NCBI RefSeq assembly: GCF_018402285.1
Contig: NZ_JAGYJH010000001.1
Coordinates: forward strand, 19,589 to 83,588
Reading direction: 5' to 3'
Length of the DNA stretch: 64,000 nucleotides
DNA from: Hyphomonas sp.
GTDB taxonomy: Bacteria; Pseudomonadota; Alphaproteobacteria; Caulobacterales; Hyphomonadaceae
The position numbers were made by a program, and so were the translations under genes. This document shows, one piece after another, positions 62,298 through 64,000 of the stretch. The notes under the pieces are model-generated. The model made no database searches. It was not told the DNA's origin and worked only from the letters and a program-made list of their open reading frames with translations. Every line of letters begins with the position of its first letter. Position 1 is the first letter of the stretch.

Positions 62298-62831
62298 TCA
62301 GGAGCGGGTGTCAGGGCGGCCGCCGCCGGATGTTGGCTGGCCGTAACGATTGGAATTGGGGTCAGAGCGCAGGCTGTAGGCGGCAAAGCCCGTGAGCCCG
62401 GTGGAAATCAGGAAGCCCAGGATATTGGGCACGGCCGAAACGCGTACGAACTCTTCCATCTTCGCCGAGAGTTCTGCCTGGTCGACGCTGTCAGGCGCCA
62501 TGATGGCGTTGAAAACTTCCATCGAGATGTCCGAGGCGCCGGGCACCATCATCTGCATCAGGATGCCGCCCACCACCGCATTGAGAATGCCCCAGCCCAC
62601 AAGGAAGGCGAGCCACAGCCAGGCGCTCTGCCCGGCATCATGCAGCCGCTTGCCAAAGAGGCACACATACGGAAACACCAGCGCATATTGCAGCATGTTG
62701 ACCTGCGGGCTGGCAACCACCGACAGGGTCATGATCACCAGCATCACACCGGTCAGCACAATGAAACCCTGCCCGAAGGCGCGCGGGCTGATCCGCCCCT
62801 GAGGGTCGAAGAATAAAGAGCGGAAATCCAT
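62298..62831 (-). CDS. DUF805 family membrane protein
   Basis: 177 residues. Begins MDFRSLFFDPQGRISPRAF, with the family GRISRxxF signature, then helices and GKRLHDAGQSAWLWLAFL (conserved RLHDxGxSxW motif). C-terminus is Asp/Asn/Gly-rich (DPNSNRYGQPTSGGG). Start ATG 62831 chosen for the family N-terminus. A terminator separates it from the upstream DUF805 gene; 17 bases separate it from the downstream one. Function unknown. Confidence 0.8.
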   Translation of the reverse strand: MDFRSLFFDPQGRISPRAFGQGFIVLTGVMLVIMTLSVVASPQVNMLQYALVFPYVCLFGKRLHDAGQSAWLWLAFLVGWGILNAVVGGILMQMMVPGASDISMEVFNAIMAPDSVDQAELSAKMEEFVRVSAVPNILGFLISTGLTGFAAYSLRSDPNSNRYGQPTSGGGRPDTRS

Positions 62832-62920
62832 CTGGCGCGGCGCGGTCACTTTCTGGGGCTGTGTTCCAACGAAACCTGTGTGGCCCTTATCAATAAACGA
62901 TAAGGAATGGCAACTAAAAA

Positions 62921-62942
62921 AGCCGGGCCCGAAAGCCCGGCT
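62921..62942 (-). terminator. Rho-independent terminator between DUF805 genes
   Basis: AGCCGGGC and GCCCGGCT (8-base arms, 6-base loop) followed on the minus strand by TTTTTTAGTTG, 29 bases past the stop at 62971. Confidence 0.85.
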
Positions 62943-62970
62943 TCTCAAGGGTTTTAAGCCATTTCGCGGC

Positions 62971-63420
62971 TCAGGCGAAGATATCTGCGTTCGCGCCGGC
63001 CGGATTCTTCGGATCGGGGCCGTATTTGTTGGATCCTGCCGTGCCTGGAATGCACGCGATCACGATCATCGCGATACTGGCAAGCAATCCGATGAACGGG
63101 ATCATGCTCACGATGATAAGGCCCAGATAGATCCAGCCTGTCTGGTTGATGTCATGGAGCCTGCGGACAAACAATGCGATGCTCGGAATGATGATCGCAA
63201 GACCATAGAGACCCAGGATACCAATGAAGACAAAGCCCAACGGTCCCATCTCGCCGGTTTCCGGGTTGAAGCCACCCAGCACCCCCAGCAAGATGCCCAG
63301 CACTGTAAATACGATCAGGTTGAACAGCACCACCCACCAGTATTCCGAGCGGCGCGAACGCCCCTGGAAGTCCACATACCGGGCAAAGAACATTTTTACT
63401 GCGTCAGGAAAACTTACCAT
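62971..63420 (-). CDS. DUF805 family membrane protein
   Basis: 149 residues. FFARYVDFQGRSRRSEYWWVVLFNLIVF is the classic DUF805 opening, followed by RRLHDINQTGWIYLG and an end GSNKYGPDPKNP. Three to four hydrophobic segments. ATG 63420 has GGGGG upstream; an earlier ATG at 63456 is less likely. Canonical length for the family (YhaH-like). Function unknown, possibly stress-related membrane protein. Confidence 0.85.
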   Translation of the reverse strand: MVSFPDAVKMFFARYVDFQGRSRRSEYWWVVLFNLIVFTVLGILLGVLGGFNPETGEMGPLGFVFIGILGLYGLAIIIPSIALFVRRLHDINQTGWIYLGLIIVSMIPFIGLLASIAMIVIACIPGTAGSNKYGPDPKNPAGANADIFA

Positions 63421-63462
63421 CGAGGATACCCCCTTTTCGATGTAGGTTGAACTCAAAGATAC

Positions 63463-63999
63463 TCAGACGAAAGTGGACGAAGCCCCGGCCGGGCCAGGAC
63501 CATACTGGTTGTCGTTCGGGTCGGTTTTGTTCATCGCGCCCATCACGGCGCCAACAATACCAGTAACGATCAGCGTAGAGAGAATGCTGGGGATCAGCTG
63601 GGCCTGCGCGGCCTTCTTCGAGGCTTCCATGGCCACGCTCATCGCGGCTGCCGGATTGCCGCTCGAAGCGGCCTGCTCAATCTCGCGCTGCATCTCTTCC
63701 TGCATCGCCACCTGATCAATCCCGAACAGGGAGGGCAGGAACATCGCCAGCACAACTGACACGACGATTGCCAGGATCACCACCAGGATTGTCATCCAGC
63801 CCGACTTGCCGGAGTCATGGAAGCGCTTCACATGCACCGCAATCCACGGCCAGACGAACAGGATGCCGATAAACCCGATGAAGGGAGAGACAAATGCGCT
63901 GATCAAGGACAGCGCCGCGCTGATGGCAAACAGGATGAGCACTGCCCGCCAGTAGGCAGGCTGATCAATCCGCCCGTTCGGGGTCAGGAATAGTTCCAT
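63463..63999 (-). CDS. DUF805 family membrane protein
   Basis: 178 residues, starting MELFLTPNGRIDQPAYWRAV, with KRFHDSGKSGWMTIL as the family core and C-terminus NDNQYGPGPAG. A hydrophilic helix (about 100-130, AMQEEMQREIEQAASSG) is inserted before the last membrane segment. First of the four related genes; its promoter lies outside the window. Confidence 0.82.
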   Translation of the reverse strand: MELFLTPNGRIDQPAYWRAVLILFAISAALSLISAFVSPFIGFIGILFVWPWIAVHVKRFHDSGKSGWMTILVVILAIVVSVVLAMFLPSLFGIDQVAMQEEMQREIEQAASSGNPAAAMSVAMEASKKAAQAQLIPSILSTLIVTGIVGAVMGAMNKTDPNDNQYGPGPAGASSTFV

Positions 64000-64000
64000 G

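Overview
This is a high-GC, gene-dense stretch of a bacterial chromosome. Gene content points to an alphaproteobacterium, most plausibly a Hyphomonadaceae-type (Caulobacterales) organism; this is inference from memory of the families, not from a search. Supporting signs are a class I PHA synthase with a separate phasin, an alphaproteobacterial clpS-clpA pair, the aminotransferase-hom-glpX neighbourhood, a type 2 argC, COX15-type heme A synthase, GTG/TTG starts, apparently leaderless promoters, and many exported lipoproteins together with a TonB-dependent receptor. No insertion sequence, prophage, CRISPR array or rRNA was seen.

Layout. 0-12 kb is mostly housekeeping: the 3' end of tldD, a rhodanese, a YbaN-like protein, a dead TonB C-terminal domain, a class C beta-lactamase-like esterase, clpA/clpS, a DUF1499 and a TPR protein, phasin, a D,D-carboxypeptidase, kdsD and a SIMPL protein. 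12-27 kb holds a CAU tRNA, a CapD-type sugar epimerase, a duplicated DUF1428 protein with a GST and a divergent MarR regulator, glpX, hom, an EF-hand lipoprotein with a frameshift, a zinc ribbon protein, an aminotransferase, phaC, argC (frameshifted) and rplM-rpsI. 27-36 kb contains ctaA, a CoA-ester module (acetyl-CoA hydrolase/transferase, two CaiB/BaiF transferases, a thioesterase remnant, a succinate-semialdehyde dehydrogenase) and nadE behind an unusual structured leader.

39-59 kb is the most interesting region and looks like an envelope peptide- and amino-acid-scavenging island. It has an AsnC/Lrp regulator; an exported amidohydrolase fused to a RidA imine deaminase domain; three different S10 serine carboxypeptidase lipoproteins; an exported class V PLP enzyme; an ornithine cyclodeaminase/mu-crystallin family gene (frameshifted); a TonB-dependent receptor; an APC amino-acid permease coupled to a class I aminotransferase; and a divergent pair of M61-like zinc peptidase lipoproteins. 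Four-base overlaps tie the carboxypeptidases to the ornithine cyclodeaminase gene and to the amidohydrolase-RidA gene. The inferred flow is: peptides enter through the receptor, are trimmed by envelope peptidases, reactive imine/enamine products are handled by RidA and the cyclodeaminase-family enzyme, and free amino acids are imported and transaminated.

59-64 kb has an AI-2E-type permease, tRNA-Leu(GAG), lipB and four consecutive DUF805 membrane proteins. Five genes in the window show single-base frame breaks or an in-frame stop (TonB domain, EF-hand lipoprotein, argC, globin, cyclodeaminase). Because argC is among them, consensus error has to be weighed against true pseudogenisation.
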